Made by a program: the position numbers and the translations under genes
The notes under the pieces: model-generated
Seen by the model: only the letters and a program-made list of their open reading frames with translations
The model's database searches: none
What the model was told of the DNA's origin: nothing
Shown here: in pieces, positions 50,890 to 64,000 of the stretch
How positions within the stretch are numbered: the first letter of the stretch is position 1
How the letters are laid out: each line of letters opens with the position of its first letter
DNA from: Pterobdella sp. o SKG-2022
Taxonomy: Eukaryota > Annelida > Clitellata > Hirudinida > Piscicolidae
NCBI GenBank assembly: GCA_964035795.1
Contig: OZ038327.1
Span: 7,253,725 to 7,317,724, forward strand
Direction: 5' to 3'
DNA length: 64,000 bases

Positions 50890-52465
50890 CTTAAGTATTA
50901 TGGCAGTCTTTACCCCTTTCCGATTCTCTTCTGCATCCTTGTCTCCACGACAGCAGCTTCATAGATGCTGAGAGCGGCTTTCTAAACAATGCCGAACTCA
51001 GTACGCGCCAAGACTCTGCCACCAGCAAATGCTCCTCCCCAGACGTCACCATTGTGCACACTGGCATCCAACATCGCTGTGACTGAGTCCCCCTCAACGC
51101 CCTCTCATCAGACCACAAACCCATCCTAACGACGGTGCATCTCCCTACTCTGCAGCGTAAGAACCCGAAACGACTGGTGTGGTACTGGAAGAAGAGTGAT
51201 CTCCAGACATTCATCGCAGATCTTGATGGAAGACTAGCTGCAATAGACGACGATCAGCATAACACCACAACATCCTACAACTCTCTGTGCACACCAATTC
51301 TTCCCGCTCCAAAAAGCCACATAGGCCTCAAAGCCGTAAGAATGTCAAAAGAAAGCTGGAGAACGATAGAAATATTCAAAGCCGAAGCTGCCAGAGATAC
51401 AGCAAGAGTCATCTTTGGCATTTACTCACCAGATTACAAACACCTTGACACTGAAGTCTTGTTTGAGACCGAAAGACGAAAACCTGGAAGAAGAAAGTTT
51501 GGAAGAGAAATGGCACGAAGGAGATGTGGTCGATCCTGCAATGCCTCACAGCAAGCCAACCCACCGACACTGCCCGTTTCATCTCCGAAAACGGCACAAA
51601 CTATGTCAGTGCGAGACAAAAGGCGAACGCTTTTGCTAAACTTTACCGAGGTGTGAGCTGACTGCAGATTGACAAACCGGACCGCGGTCTGAAGAAGCTC
51701 CTGAACGGCCGATTACGTCAGTGGTGACTTCACCTTGAGTGAGGTCAAAGCAGCGCTCAAGAGCCTCAACCCGGCCAAAGCCCTCGAACCTGACATGATA
51801 CGCCCACGGTTCTTCAATAACCTCGGTCCCATTGCCGTTAACACCCTACTGGCCGCATTGCAGAAGATCAACTGCTCCGTCTTTCACAAGCTGTTAGTAA
51901 TGGGTTCCAACGATCATCAATGCAGTGAACAGTCCTAACACTGATTGACTATTCACGCGCTTATGATAAGGTGTAAAGACGCGCTCTTTTTCAAACTGCA
52001 ACAAACCGGCGTTCAGACGAAAATGGTGCGATAGATACGACCTTGGCTCTCCAAGAGACTCACGTGGGTGACGTTTGAAGACGAAAAGAGCAAGAACGTC
52101 ATACTGAAACTGGGCGTCCTTCAGAGATCAGTGCTTTCACTACTTTTTTTTCTTTTTTACATTAATGACCTGCCTATCGGCATCGACGCCGCTGAGATCA
52201 GTCTGTTCGCCGAAAATGTGACTGTATGGACCCAGCCCCCGAATCTACCAATAACAGAGCAACATCTACAGACGGCACTAAACCACATTACTAAGTTGAG
52301 CCGGCAGTAGAGGATGGAGCTCTCAACCCAAAAATCAGAATGCTCCTTCTTCACCACCAACACCCACGAAGCCCGCTGGCGTCCCAACCTCCAACTCAAC
52401 GGCCAGCAACTCGAGTACAACCCTCATCCCAAATTTCTAGGAGTTACCTATGACAACAATTTATA
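50890..52465 (+). mobile_element. LINE of the RNase H-bearing family, 3'-truncated
   Basis: Reads in order: NALSSDHKPILTTVHLP (endonuclease end, near 51090), RLVWYWKKSDLQTFIADLDG, SEVKAALKSLNPAKALEPDM (near 51740), LGVLQRSVLSLLFFLFYIND (near 52110), then RMELSTQKSECSFFTTNTHE. The last block matches the minus-strand LINE at 32915-34860 (RRKMELSVQKSECSFFTT), so the two are one family. The catalytic YADD is replaced by SLFAENVT near 52200. It breaks off near 52465, about 130 bases from an EF-hand exon on the other strand, and so lies in what should be that gene's first intron. Confidence 0.82.
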
Positions 52466-52596
52466 ACTCCAAGAAAGCAACAGAGGCACCTCGTATCAAA
52501 CAATATTGCAAACTTGTATAAAAGAGATGTTTTAAGATGGTGTTTGACAACAAAATGTACGTACACTTCAATGCAATTCAATTCAATGCAAAAAAC

Positions 52597-52722
52597 CTTG
52601 ATTTGATCGTCACTTCCCCGGTAACCTTTGCTCTTCAACATCGACACCAACTCAGCTATGGTGAGGTAACCACTGTTGTCGGAATCTGCCTCCAAGAAAA
52701 ACTGCTCGTACTTATCCGCCAT
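52597..52722 (-). CDS. EF-hand calcium-binding protein, first exon
   Basis: A 42-codon exon starts with ATG at 52722 (MADKYEQFFLEADSDNSGYL) and ends in phase 0 at AAG followed by GTTTTT. It holds one canonical EF-hand: entering helix, the 12-residue loop DSDNSGYLTIAE with Asp/Asp/Ser/Gly/Glu at loop positions 1, 3, 5, 6 and 12, and exiting helix LVSMLKSKGY. This is the layout of calmodulin-like or small two-EF-hand proteins acting as cytosolic Ca2+ sensors or buffers. Downstream exons were not found, because LINE DNA begins about 130 bases into the intron. The donor is weak (GTTTTT), so the boundary is moderately sure. Confidence 0.75.
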
Positions 52723-52759
52723 TTTGTTGAGTTTGTGTGGTATTTCTTAGAATATTTTT

Positions 52760-54630
52760 AGAAAAAGTAAACCGAGGAAAGAACAAAATGTAAACAAATG
52801 ATGTCGAAATGTGCATCAGAAAGTGTATTATAAGCACCAGCTCACATGAACAAACTATAGCATACATCACTAAGGAGGCAGATGCAAGCTTGAAAAAAGT
52901 AATGTGAACAGTTTACATAATTATAGTGCGATTATGTCTAACGTTCATCTATTGTGCACTATTATCTTAGTGTTTCTATATTGGATTTTTGTATGACGAG
53001 GTTAATCAAGTAAATATTAATTTAATAAAAAAAAAATATTTAGAATTATTATAGCATTCATTCTAATCTTTGTAAACTAACTAGTGTTTTGAAATTACAT
53101 TCATTTTATTGTGGCTTTTGAAAAACTCTAAGAAATATAATAAACTTACATAAATATAAAATTATTTATTTTTATTAATAACTTTTAAAAAAACTTCAAC
53201 AATGAACCTATTAAATAAGTTCTGCATAAATTCTAAAAAAAAAGTATTTTTAACCATTTTTTTATATATATTATTCTTTAAGTATTTTTCATTATATGCT
53301 TTTCTAAAGTGTTTTTTAAATAAACAAATAATTAATAACGCAAAAGTTAAATTTATTAATTGTAATTTATGACTTCCAATGAAGTTATTGTTACAAAAAT
53401 GTATATAACTTTATCCTTTTGTCTCAATTGCGCTTTAACATTAAAGGGTGACATTCAAATCAGGATCTGGTACCGGATTTAATATTTATCAAGCTTTTCA
53501 AAAAAATTTTGAATAAAAATACTTTTATTAACATTTATTAAACAATATAAATGATAAAATATCTATCTGTTAAATTTTGTCTTCTTTTCTGCATGAAATT
53601 CTGCTAGATAGTTATAATAAATATACAAAAAACACAAACTCAAAAGAATATAAGCTAATTAAGCCTTTGAACACAAAATGACTAATTATCAATGTTTGAA
53701 CTTTTTAAATCAAACCACGCCTTGCTTTTTGATGTGAAAATTTAATAGAACACGTATTCTTAAAAATAATCTTTAAATTGAGAATATGTATTTTATTTAT
53801 GCATAAAAGAACTGTGAATTGAAATTGATGAGCAGGATTATGTTGGTTTCATGTTCAAGGTTGTTTGATGTGTTATAATTGTGAAGCTATTTCAATGCAA
53901 GACTATGTGGTGGTTATTTTAATGTAAAAAACAATGTTACCCCACAACATTCCAAATACATTTGAGTCTTCGTCATGAAACGCCATCAAAAACAGTAATT
54001 TTCATGGCTTGATAGCTTCAAAATACCCACCAATTATCCTGTCGCAAACATGTTTTGATGCTAGAAAACATCCTTTGAGTCGAGTTTTTGTAATCCTTGG
54101 AACATGAGTTCAATTTTAGAAACTTATTTCAATTTTTATCTACTCCATACGGAGTAAGAAAAGCCCGGTATATAAATGTATAACAGGTTCAATTATGAAT
54201 AACTAATTAATTAGTTTCTATATTATTTTTCTACTTTTTTGTTTATAGAGTTTCAAAAAACACCGGCATTTATTTTAAGAATAAGAAAAAACATGAAACA
54301 AACTTGAATAAGAAGGTGGAAAAAGATGGCTTCAAAAGAAAACGAGGGTTAACCAAAAGAAGAACTTCAAATTGATACTTATAAGAAACATTTCAATATA
54401 ATTTAATTTTTCAAGTTAGGAAACTTCTTTCAGAATTCCTTATTAGCCATGATTAAAACGAGCTGAGGTGTTGTTCAACATGACATTTGAGGATTTGGGA
54501 TAATTAGCTCTATATGGTCTAGAGGGGTTTTCAACAAATTAAAGATGTAACTATGAAATTGAAAGATATAGTAAAATCGACCATTTAATTTAAAGATAAT
54601 GATTTTTCCAAACCAAGGTAAATAAAGAGT
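52760..54630. other. Intergenic, no gene recognised
   Basis: Strongly AT-rich between the GLTP gene and the EF-hand gene, both on the minus strand. No open frame of note. Confidence 0.6.
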
Positions 54631-54634
54631 TTTA

Positions 54635-54931
54635 CGAATACTAATAGTTTTTATTGAAACTAGGAAGCTTTTCGTTAATTATGTAAGGTCAACAAACACA
54701 AAGTATTTATTTAAAAAAAGACACGAAGCTTTTCGTAAGACTAGCTTATATTATCAAGTGATAATGTAGTTTTCTTTTTAAAAATAATTCGTGTTTTTTA
54801 ACCTTAAATTTGATTTAGGCTATTATACTTCTTCGTTATTTATGTAACATTTTCAGGTCAACTATGGTCACTTGACAATGTTACATAGATAACAAAAAGC
54901 TTTGTAATTTTGATAAAAACTATTAGTGTTC
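54635..54931. mobile_element. MITE-like element with about 52 bp inverted repeats
   Basis: The left end (CTAATAGTTTTTATTGAAAC, then AAGCTTTTCGTTAATTATGT) and the right end (ACATAGATAACAAAAAGCTT, then TTGATAAAAACTATTAG) are imperfect reverse complements about 300 bp apart. No coding capacity. Internal pieces recur elsewhere: AGCTTTTCGTTAA near 35355 and CTAGCTTGCATTATCAAGTG near 57210. Confidence 0.7.
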
Positions 54932-55574
54932 AAAAATCTTTTTGATTTAGAAAGTCTTTAAATAAGTGGATAGATTAAAAATAATGAAAAAATGTAAGGG
55001 AAAACATTATTTAAAAGCAACCATACCACATAAGTTGACTTCATTTGCTGCAAGTTAATATAATTAATATAAAGTTCTTGAAAGATCCAAAAGCTTCATT
55101 TGATTTTAACTTGTTATTACTTGGTGAAACATTTTCAATAGTATAAAAACAATAGTAAAAAGCTGGAAAGTGATATTATGTTAGATAAAAGACTAAAGTT
55201 TGAGTGCAAAAACTTCATTACATAACTAACTTTGAAATAAATTTGAAGATTGAACATTGAAGATGTATGGTTCAAAAAAATTTTTTCCAAAATCATTTAA
55301 AACACAATTATTATATAACTTAAACTTTGAAAACCAATTTTAAAATAACTTCGATTTTTCAATAACTTCAAAAACGCATTCATTCATATCATTAAGCTAC
55401 AGAATCCCTCTAACACAAAAGAAAAAATGTATTCCACTGGAGTTTAACCCAAGAATTCTGCAAAAAAGAGCGTTTGCACATAAAAAATGAATATTTTTAC
55501 ATACATTATATTCTTGCCTTAAAAAATATTCAATGTTACTTAATGAAATTGAAGTGATGACACGTTTTAAAAGC

Positions 55575-55580
55575 TTTATT
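55575..55580 (-). terminator. Polyadenylation signal of the GLTP gene
   Basis: AATAAA on the minus strand about 190 bases downstream of the GLTP stop codon, the expected position for 3' end formation. No other good candidate is nearer. Confidence 0.5.
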
Positions 55581-55771
55581 GAAAAATAAATTGAAGCAAA
55601 TACTCAAACGTTAATTGGCACAAAGAGTGATGAAAACAGTGGTTATTTGTGTGAAAGAGAATGAAATTTGAATAAAATATCTTCGAGATCTTTGATTGGA
55701 GTCAATGTGTGCAATAAGGTAAAAAGTTATCTAAAACAACGGAGAAGGCACGATCATTACCAATAATACCA

Positions 55772-56938
55772 TCACTTTTCTTCACTTTTACCAATATCTT
55801 TGTATAAGTTATTAATAAGATCGAGATTTGGTTTGAAGTTTGTGGTGAATTCTTTGATTTCATATATTACCTGAAAAAAAAATTAATATCGTTAGTTGTT
55901 TTTTTGGCAACCTATAAACTGTTAAACGATAATATAACCTATTATTTATAATTAATAAATATTAAACAAAAGATTTTAATCACAAAAAATAAAAAATAAA
56001 ATAAAAAACCCAATGTGACCTCATTTTTTTTGCTTTCATCACCTCCTGCCAGCAAAACCATAAAATCTTTCTTTGAGGGCAGAGTATAGAGAACACACTG
56101 CCAGATTTAAAAAAAATTTAATATAGAATTTATATTCTCTAACCATCACTACAACTAAATAATATTCATTGAACGATATAAAATGCTACATACACTGAAC
56201 AATCCTTGAACGATAGGGTTGTGGTACTTCTTAATGGAGAGGCCATAGGCTTCTAGGGCGATTGAACTCATGTTTACGTGTCTTGGGTTGTCTTCAAGGA
56301 GGAGAATACTGATGTGGTACAGCAACTCCAAAGTCCTAGAGTAAGTGTCAAAATGAACTATACACGTCGCTATCATGATTAAATTAATGTATGAAGCGGC
56401 AAATTATATAACTTAGGCATCTCCCAGACAGGGATTTGAACCGAACACCTTGCATCCAGTGTCGTGATTATATACCTATTGACTTAAAAACCGTTGTATT
56501 AAGACTCGTCACCTTTTGATCCACAGCAGTGCATGAGTAGCATCGGAGGTGTGGATTCTGCGTTCATCTTCCAAAATAGGATCAAGAGTGTTGTACTTGG
56601 AGGGGTTGGAAGCATGCTTGTTTTTCAAAACCTAAAAGATAGTAATTTTAAATATTAACGAAATTTTTAAGGTGAGTTTATAATGAACTTAGTTTACAGT
56701 TAACTTGTCCGATATGTCAGACCTGACGCGTTCAAAAAGAAACTTCAAAAATGAGTGTCCCAAATAATCTAGAATAAAAATTTTCAACTTTAACCATCGG
56801 AAACCATGAAGCAAATTCAACAAAGATACCTATGATGCAGATGATTTCTTGTGAAGCGCTAAGAAAAGTTTCCGTTTCTACTTTGCCATCACTGGTTGGA
56901 GCTTTGAAGTGATGTTTGGTGTGGAAAGCAGACGCCAT
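55772..56938 (-). CDS. GLTP: Glycolipid transfer protein (GLTP fold), 6 exons, 205 aa
   Basis: Six minus-strand exons join in frame: 56938-56830, 56768-56698, 56631-56513, 56335-56194, 56097-56020, 55870-55772 (stop). Introns are short and GT-AG; the exon 5 donor (GTCACA) is the weakest, chosen because it restores phase and family length. The 205 aa product matches the 209 aa of human GLTP along its whole length: SNPSKYNTL, HALLWIKR, AYGLSIKKYHNPIVQ, LYTLPSKKDF. The fold is an all-helical lipid sandwich that moves glycolipids or ceramide-1-phosphate between membranes in the cytosol. By comparison from memory with human GLTP, Asp54, Trp97 and His138 correspond to the headgroup-site Asp48, Trp96 and His140. 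Positions 52 and 55 are Lys58 and Val61 in place of Asn and Lys. The lysine is reminiscent of the ceramide-1-phosphate group, so substrate is open. Confidence 0.92.
56400..56495 (-). mobile_element. tRNA-derived SINE or pseudogene in GLTP intron 3
   Basis: On the minus strand a B box (GGTTCAAATCCCTG) follows ACTGGATGCAAGGTGTT, with an A-box-like TAAGTCAATAGGTA upstream at tRNA spacing. The arms do not pair well enough for a working tRNA. Confidence 0.45.
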
Positions 56939-56959
56939 ATTTTTACAAAAATGATAGTG

Positions 56960-59640
56960 GTTGTGTTGATGTCTTTGTTTCTATCACTTCTTGTTTTGAA
57001 TATCATGTAAAAATTCTTGAATCGTAAACTTTCTTGACTTAAATTAATAATGTAGATAATTATTTATTTAAAAATAATATTTAAAAAAAAAATTTAATCA
57101 AAACTTGAGTCAACAAGTTTAAAATTTGTCAACAAAAATCAGTTACTACAGTTTAATAAAAGAACTAAAAACTTTATCATTTGTTAAAAACACTAAGCTT
57201 ATGGTATGTCTAGCTTGCATTATCAAGTGGTCACAATAAGAGCTTCTATTATAAAGTTGAGATTTAGTTAATTAAGCTAAACCTATGAAAAGCTCAATTC
57301 TATAAAGAAATTAACTTGAGTTATATGATTTTAATCACTAAGCTTAAAAAAAAACTATACTCGTGGAAAGCTTCATATTTTAATAAATATACTCCAAACT
57401 ATTATATGTATTATATATATATTTTATATTTCATATAATTTTTCAAAAATACGCTCAAATTTTCGAAAACTTTGTGAAAGCTTTTTTAATATTATTGTAT
57501 TACCATTGGCTAAATAACTATATTGAAATTACTGAAGTATGGTTCCAAACAAAGGTGCATACAGTTTTGAAGGACATAATATTAGGATTCATCGCACTGG
57601 TATTCACTATTAATGTGAATGAAACTATTTAAAAGATATAATAAAGCATAAATCAATCTGAAAAATTTTTTTGGCTTTTTAATCAGTAATAAAATATTTT
57701 TGAATTCGGTAAAACTATCAGATATACTTATAACTAAATTTGTCATTAACAATTTTATTTAATCCTCTCTCATTTTTAGATGCTTCAGCTTAATATTTTT
57801 TCAAAAATCTTATTAATACATTAAAATTTTTTTGAACTTACATCACTTTGATGAAGTTTTCAACTTAGTTTATTGAGCACTTCATCAAAATTTCAGAAAG
57901 AAATTTTAAGAATGTTAAGCTTGTTTCATCAAAGGTATATAATGCTTGTAGATTTTAAAGTTAAACTTCTTATTTCATGGTTCATCTCAGGTAGTTTGAT
58001 AAGCATGTTTTTGTCTGAGACATGATAATAAATTTTTTCTTTAAATTCACAATGTAATTTTATTTCAAACTTCTAATTGAATTAATTCATAAAAAAATAT
58101 CTATTTATGAAAATTTATGGCTTTCATAAAAGCCTGATGAAAATTTATTTTTCAAAAACAATTGTTTTCAAAATATTCAGTTGGAAGCAATAAAACTATA
58201 AGCACATATTTGAAGGATGTAAAACATGAAAAATTCATAGACAAAATGCTAAATCATTAACATAAAAAATATTAATTTCAACTGAACAATATTTGTTTCA
58301 ACATAGTATATAGTTATAATTAAGCTTTTATAACACAAATTTTGTGTAAAAATTATAAAACTGATTATTAGCATTGTATAAGTGCCTATTTTGATAATAC
58401 AACATGAGAAACTAATATTTAATGTTGGATTATATCATAATCTAAATAAAAACTTGACAACATATTCTTTAAAATTTTTAAAATACTACATAGAAATTCC
58501 TTTTATTTAAAACTATTTTCTTTCATATATTTCAAACAAGTTATTAGAAACAACAATAATGAGAACTTACCTGTTGAGTTACTAATCTTGGTGAAGTTTT
58601 CGTTCAAGCCACTAATACTTTTTGGTCTTCAATAAAAAAAAATGAAAATTTAATAATATTTTGGTAGATTTTATATTTATTGGTTCTTTTCAAGTTTTTG
58701 AAATGTGTTTTTTAAATAACTAAAAACAAACTTATGAAAAGTATGAAAATACTTTTTTTCAAATATTTAACACGATTATTATTTGAAAACGATATACATA
58801 TATATTTTATATTTATATTTTATTTTAAAAAATCTCAAATTCAATAGATTCAGTTTCATGTAAAAAGATTTTTAATAAACCTTGCGTCAAAATCCCTCTT
58901 GACAACGACAAAGAAACAAAGTTATCAAATTAAGCAAAGTAATTCTACATTGAAACTCAATTCATTCACGAACTATTAAACTCAGGGCCATCACCTGAAC
59001 GATTGAACAGCAGATAATAAATACAAATCTGACTTATGAACAAATCATTTCAAATGAAAGTTCTGTTTAAAATAAATGATTAAAATGCAACAAAGATATT
59101 TGAAAATCATATTAACTCAGCTGTAGAGAACCTTGAATGGCACACAACTAACATAAAAGATTGTTAGACCACCCACTAGCTGGTTGCTACTAACAAATTC
59201 AGGTCGGTCTGATGGTAGGTAAGTTTATTGATGATTGATAATATTGTTAACATAAAATTTTTTTGAAAGATTTCAATTAATATTCACAATACATTTTGCT
59301 ACTTTTTTGCTCCATTAAGTCCCTTCACTGAAAGAAGCTTGAAACTATTTGCTCGAAAACTGAAAATTTTGAGGTAATTTCAACTACAGGATTAATTCCA
59401 ACTTAAGCAATAAAAATCCAATCCAAGTGGGTGAAATGGTTAGTTAGTCGATCCGCGAGCTGTCCAAAAATTTCTTTATAATCAATAAAAATTAAATTAT
59501 TGTTGAGCTCAAATGCTTTTTCCATTATATTTGCTGATATATTTAAGCATTCTATAATTTAAATTTTTATAGTAAAGATTATTTCGAGTTTTTGAAACGT
59601 TTTTGAGTTTTAAATTTAATAATCAAAAATTTCTAAATGT
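56960..59640. other. AT-rich flank upstream of GLTP, no confirmed gene
   Basis: There are no long frames. It contains a relative of the 54635 MITE near 57190-57240, a small inverted repeat near 57845-57895 (ACTTCATC/GATGAAGT) and one candidate exon listed separately. Confidence 0.5.
58571..58626 (-). other. Candidate exon (coding or 5' untranslated)
   Basis: A 56-base minus-strand segment is bounded by a weak acceptor (TTTTTTATTGAAG) and a strong donor (CAACAG then GTAAGT). One frame is open and gives PKSISGLNENFTKISNST. It could be a 5' exon of the GLTP transcript or part of an unrelated gene to the right. No family is recognised. Confidence 0.3.
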
Positions 59641-59700
59641 TCAAAACGCTAGACACCAAATCTAAAAGCATCAGGTTCAAATCCGGTCAGAGGTGAAGTT
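59640..59700 (+). mobile_element. tRNA-like 3' half (SINE debris)
   Basis: Contains CGCTAGACACCAAATCTAAA and the B box CAGGTTCAAATCCGG, the pattern of many invertebrate tRNA-derived SINEs. No A box lies at normal spacing. Confidence 0.4.
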
Positions 59701-59739
59701 GAGGTAAGAGCTCTATTGTTTTGAAATCTTTTTCTTTTT

Positions 59740-59939
59740 NNNNNNNNNNNNNNNNNNNNNNNNNNNNNNNNNNNNNNNNNNNNNNNNNNNNNNNNNNNNN
59801 NNNNNNNNNNNNNNNNNNNNNNNNNNNNNNNNNNNNNNNNNNNNNNNNNNNNNNNNNNNNNNNNNNNNNNNNNNNNNNNNNNNNNNNNNNNNNNNNNNNN
59901 NNNNNNNNNNNNNNNNNNNNNNNNNNNNNNNNNNNNNNN
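59740..59939. other. Assembly gap (200 N)
   Basis: Exactly 200 N bases, a scaffold gap of probably unknown true size, directly left of the long CA repeat. Confidence 0.99.
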
Positions 59940-61857
<1,918 letters not shown>

Positions 61858-62075
61858 TACGTAATTAGGAGTTTTTTGCATATGTAATTAAGAGCTTTTT
61901 GAATACGTAATGAGAAGCTTTTTGCATATGTGATAAAGGTTTTTCATGAATATTTTAAAGAACATTTCATGAAAGATCTTTATGAATAAATAATGAAAAA
62001 TGCTTGTGAATACGTAATGAGTTGTTTATGAATACGTAATGAGTTTTTTATGAATACGTAATGGGAATGCATATG
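61858..62075. repeat. Degenerate tandem repeat with AATACGTAATGAG core
   Basis: About seven diverged units of 25-35 bases, each with a TACGTAAT or CATATGTAAT core. Confidence 0.8.
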
Positions 62076-62542
62076 TAATGAGGCACCTAGAAAGGGCCAT
62101 AAGAGATGCGCCATTTGCGGGAGAAAACAAGGGTGTTTGTTGATCTTTATTGTCGATCTTATTATTCACCTGACTATTATTATTATTTCAGTATTTTATT
62201 ATATTTTGTATTATTCTTATCATATTTTTTTCTTTGTTTTCTTTCATATTCAACTAACACAAACCTATTTTTTCTATTTTTATCGATAATCAGCATTTTT
62301 TAAGTTCACTTTTAACTCTTCCAGTGACGTCATATGAGCCCTTCATTCAATGCTTTTGGAACGAATTGATGTTCAAATGCTTCAGCCTCACCGGATAGAG
62401 AGGTTCTCACGAAAACTTAGTCACTGATCTGTCCCTCACACAGTGTACCAGGACATAGGAGGATGGTGATCAGACTGGCAACTTTTTGAGTCCTGCATGT
62501 GTGTGGCTGAAATTATACATTTCCATTTATGAACTTAAATTT

Positions 62543-62652
62543 ATTATTGTTATTGTTATGTTTCATATTATTGTTATTGTTATGTTTCATATTATTGTTA
62601 TTGTTATGTTTCATATTATTGTTATTATTATGTTTCATATTATTGTTATGAC
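62543..62652. repeat. 24 bp tandem repeat, about 4.5 copies
   Basis: The unit ATTATTGTTATTGTTATGTT plus TCAT repeats with one change. Confidence 0.92.
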
Positions 62653-62844
62653 GCACATCCATACACACTTCCACAACTCGTCAGCTTTTCATCTCAAAAT
62701 AAAAATTATAAATTTCGTCATCGTAAGAATCATAATAATGACGTCACGATCAAAAATTCATGACGTCAAAAATCAAGTTTGAATTTGAATTTAATGTTGT
62801 GCCGAAGTTCCGTTCTGTTGTGCTCAGCTATTGTCTTTTTGTGT

Positions 62845-63190
62845 TTTAATATTATTATTGATATTGTTATTGTTTTTGATATTATTATTATTGATATTGT
62901 TATTATTATTGATATTATTATTATTATTGATATTATTATTGTTTTTGATATTATTATTATTGTTATATTTATTTGAAGAATTTCACAAAAGTCAAAAAAT
63001 GAATAATGGCAAGACCCATGGGAAGTTCTTTCTAATGGACGCATCTTCAAAATTCTCAATTTTTTAAGAAGAAAAAAAAAAGTGTAAAAAAACAAAACAA
63101 TTACTTTTATTCCTTATTATTGTTATTATTGTTATTATTATTATTGTTATTATTATTATTGTTATTATTATTATTGTTATTATTATCCCT
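62845..63190. repeat. ATT/GAT-rich compound microsatellite
   Basis: Two blocks (62848-62968 and 63100-63187) of TTATTG, ATTGAT and TTATTATTG units surround a short non-repeat stretch. Confidence 0.9.
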
Positions 63191-63194
63191 GGCT

Positions 63195-63530
63195 TTTACA
63201 AATATTATCATTATTTATGGTAAAAAATCAACTAGGAAAGAGCAATTTGGAAGCAAAATTTAAAAACATCAACAAAAGTAAAAATGAATTTAATAAGAAG
63301 AAAGAAGGGATAACAAGGTATCACTAAAATGAAAAACGAATAAAAATGAGGCAAATAAATAAATATTTATGGATCCAAATTATCAAAACCTGTTTGATTA
63401 TGTTAATTTTGTGTCAAGAAGCGTCTATATTGCATGAGAGATTTAAAAAACATTGTTTTGAGTAATTTTATACAGAATAATATTACAAGTTATTTCAAAT
63501 GAATATCATTTTAATGAAAAAAAAATAAAT
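63195..63530. other. No gene recognised
   Basis: AT-rich DNA with no open frame of interest. Confidence 0.6.
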
Positions 63531-63533
63531 GGG

Positions 63534-64000
63534 AAAGGTGTGATGTGGTGTAGTGGGGTGTGGTGTGATGTGGTGTGGTGTGATATGATGTGGTGTAGTG
63601 AGGTGTGATGTGGTGTGATGTAGTGTAGTGTGATGTGGTGTGGTGTGATGTGGTGTGGTGAAATGTGGTGTGATGGGGTGTGATGTTATGTGATGAGATA
63701 TAGTGGGGTGTGGTGTGGTGTGATGTGGTGTGGTATGATGTGGTGTGATGTGGTGTGGTGTGATGTGGTGTGGTGTGATGTGGTGTAGTGAGGTGTGATG
63801 TGGTGTGATGTGGTGTGATGTGGTGTGGTATGATGTGGTGTGATGTGGTGTGGTGTGATGTGGTGTGGTGTGATGTGGTGTAGTGAGGTGTGATGTGGTG
63901 TGATGTGGTGTGATGTGGTGTGATGTGGTGTGATGTGATGTGATGTGGTGTGATGTGATGTGGTGTGGTGTGGTGTGGTGTGATGTGGTGAGGTGTGATG
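63534..64000. repeat. TGTGATGTGGTG minisatellite, runs off the window
   Basis: Purine/TG-rich array of GTGGTG, TGATG, TAGTG and AGGTG modules with higher-order repeats of roughly 60-110 bases; the array continues past the window edge. Confidence 0.93.

Overview
The window is nuclear DNA from an AT-rich invertebrate animal. The evidence is GT-AG introns in conserved metazoan genes, abundant non-LTR retrotransposon debris, and long TAA, CA, GATA and TG microsatellites. No prokaryotic or organellar feature is present. I cannot fix the phylum: short introns next to repeat-swollen ones and asparagine-rich coding repeats occur in several invertebrate groups.

Four host genes can be supported by hand-assembled splice sites. 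(1) A minus-strand, seven-exon, asparagine-rich and acidic protein of about 909 aa (26858 down to 20102), which I do not recognise. (2) A plus-strand, fifteen-exon NDR/STK38 (Tricornered) kinase of 470 aa (27934-40666), head to head with gene 1 across about 1.1 kb. (3) The first exon of a small EF-hand calcium-binding protein on the minus strand (52722-52597). (4) A complete six-exon GLTP-fold glycolipid transfer protein of 205 aa on the minus strand (56938-55772). A lysine-rich reading frame at 12048-12596 is a further candidate gene.

Most of the rest is mobile DNA. From 1 to 18240 there are RTE-like and CR1/jockey-like LINE remnants, a nearly full-length R4/Dong-type LINE (6301-10140) lying between two (TAA)n tracts, and another LINE split by a DNA element with 360-390 bp terminal inverted repeats (15661-16922). 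The introns of genes 1 and 2 hold more LINEs, including two nearly identical 3' ends that also recur at the left edge of the window. From 41690 to 52465 there are four more LINE remnants. The right end carries a scaffold gap, about 1.47 kb of uninterrupted CA repeat, and several minisatellites.

No operon-like system or defence locus is visible. The most informative signals are the R4/Dong-TAA association, the reconstructed kinase and lipid-transfer genes with altered key residues, the uncharacterised Asn-rich gene, and an excess of the CRE palindrome TGACGTCA.
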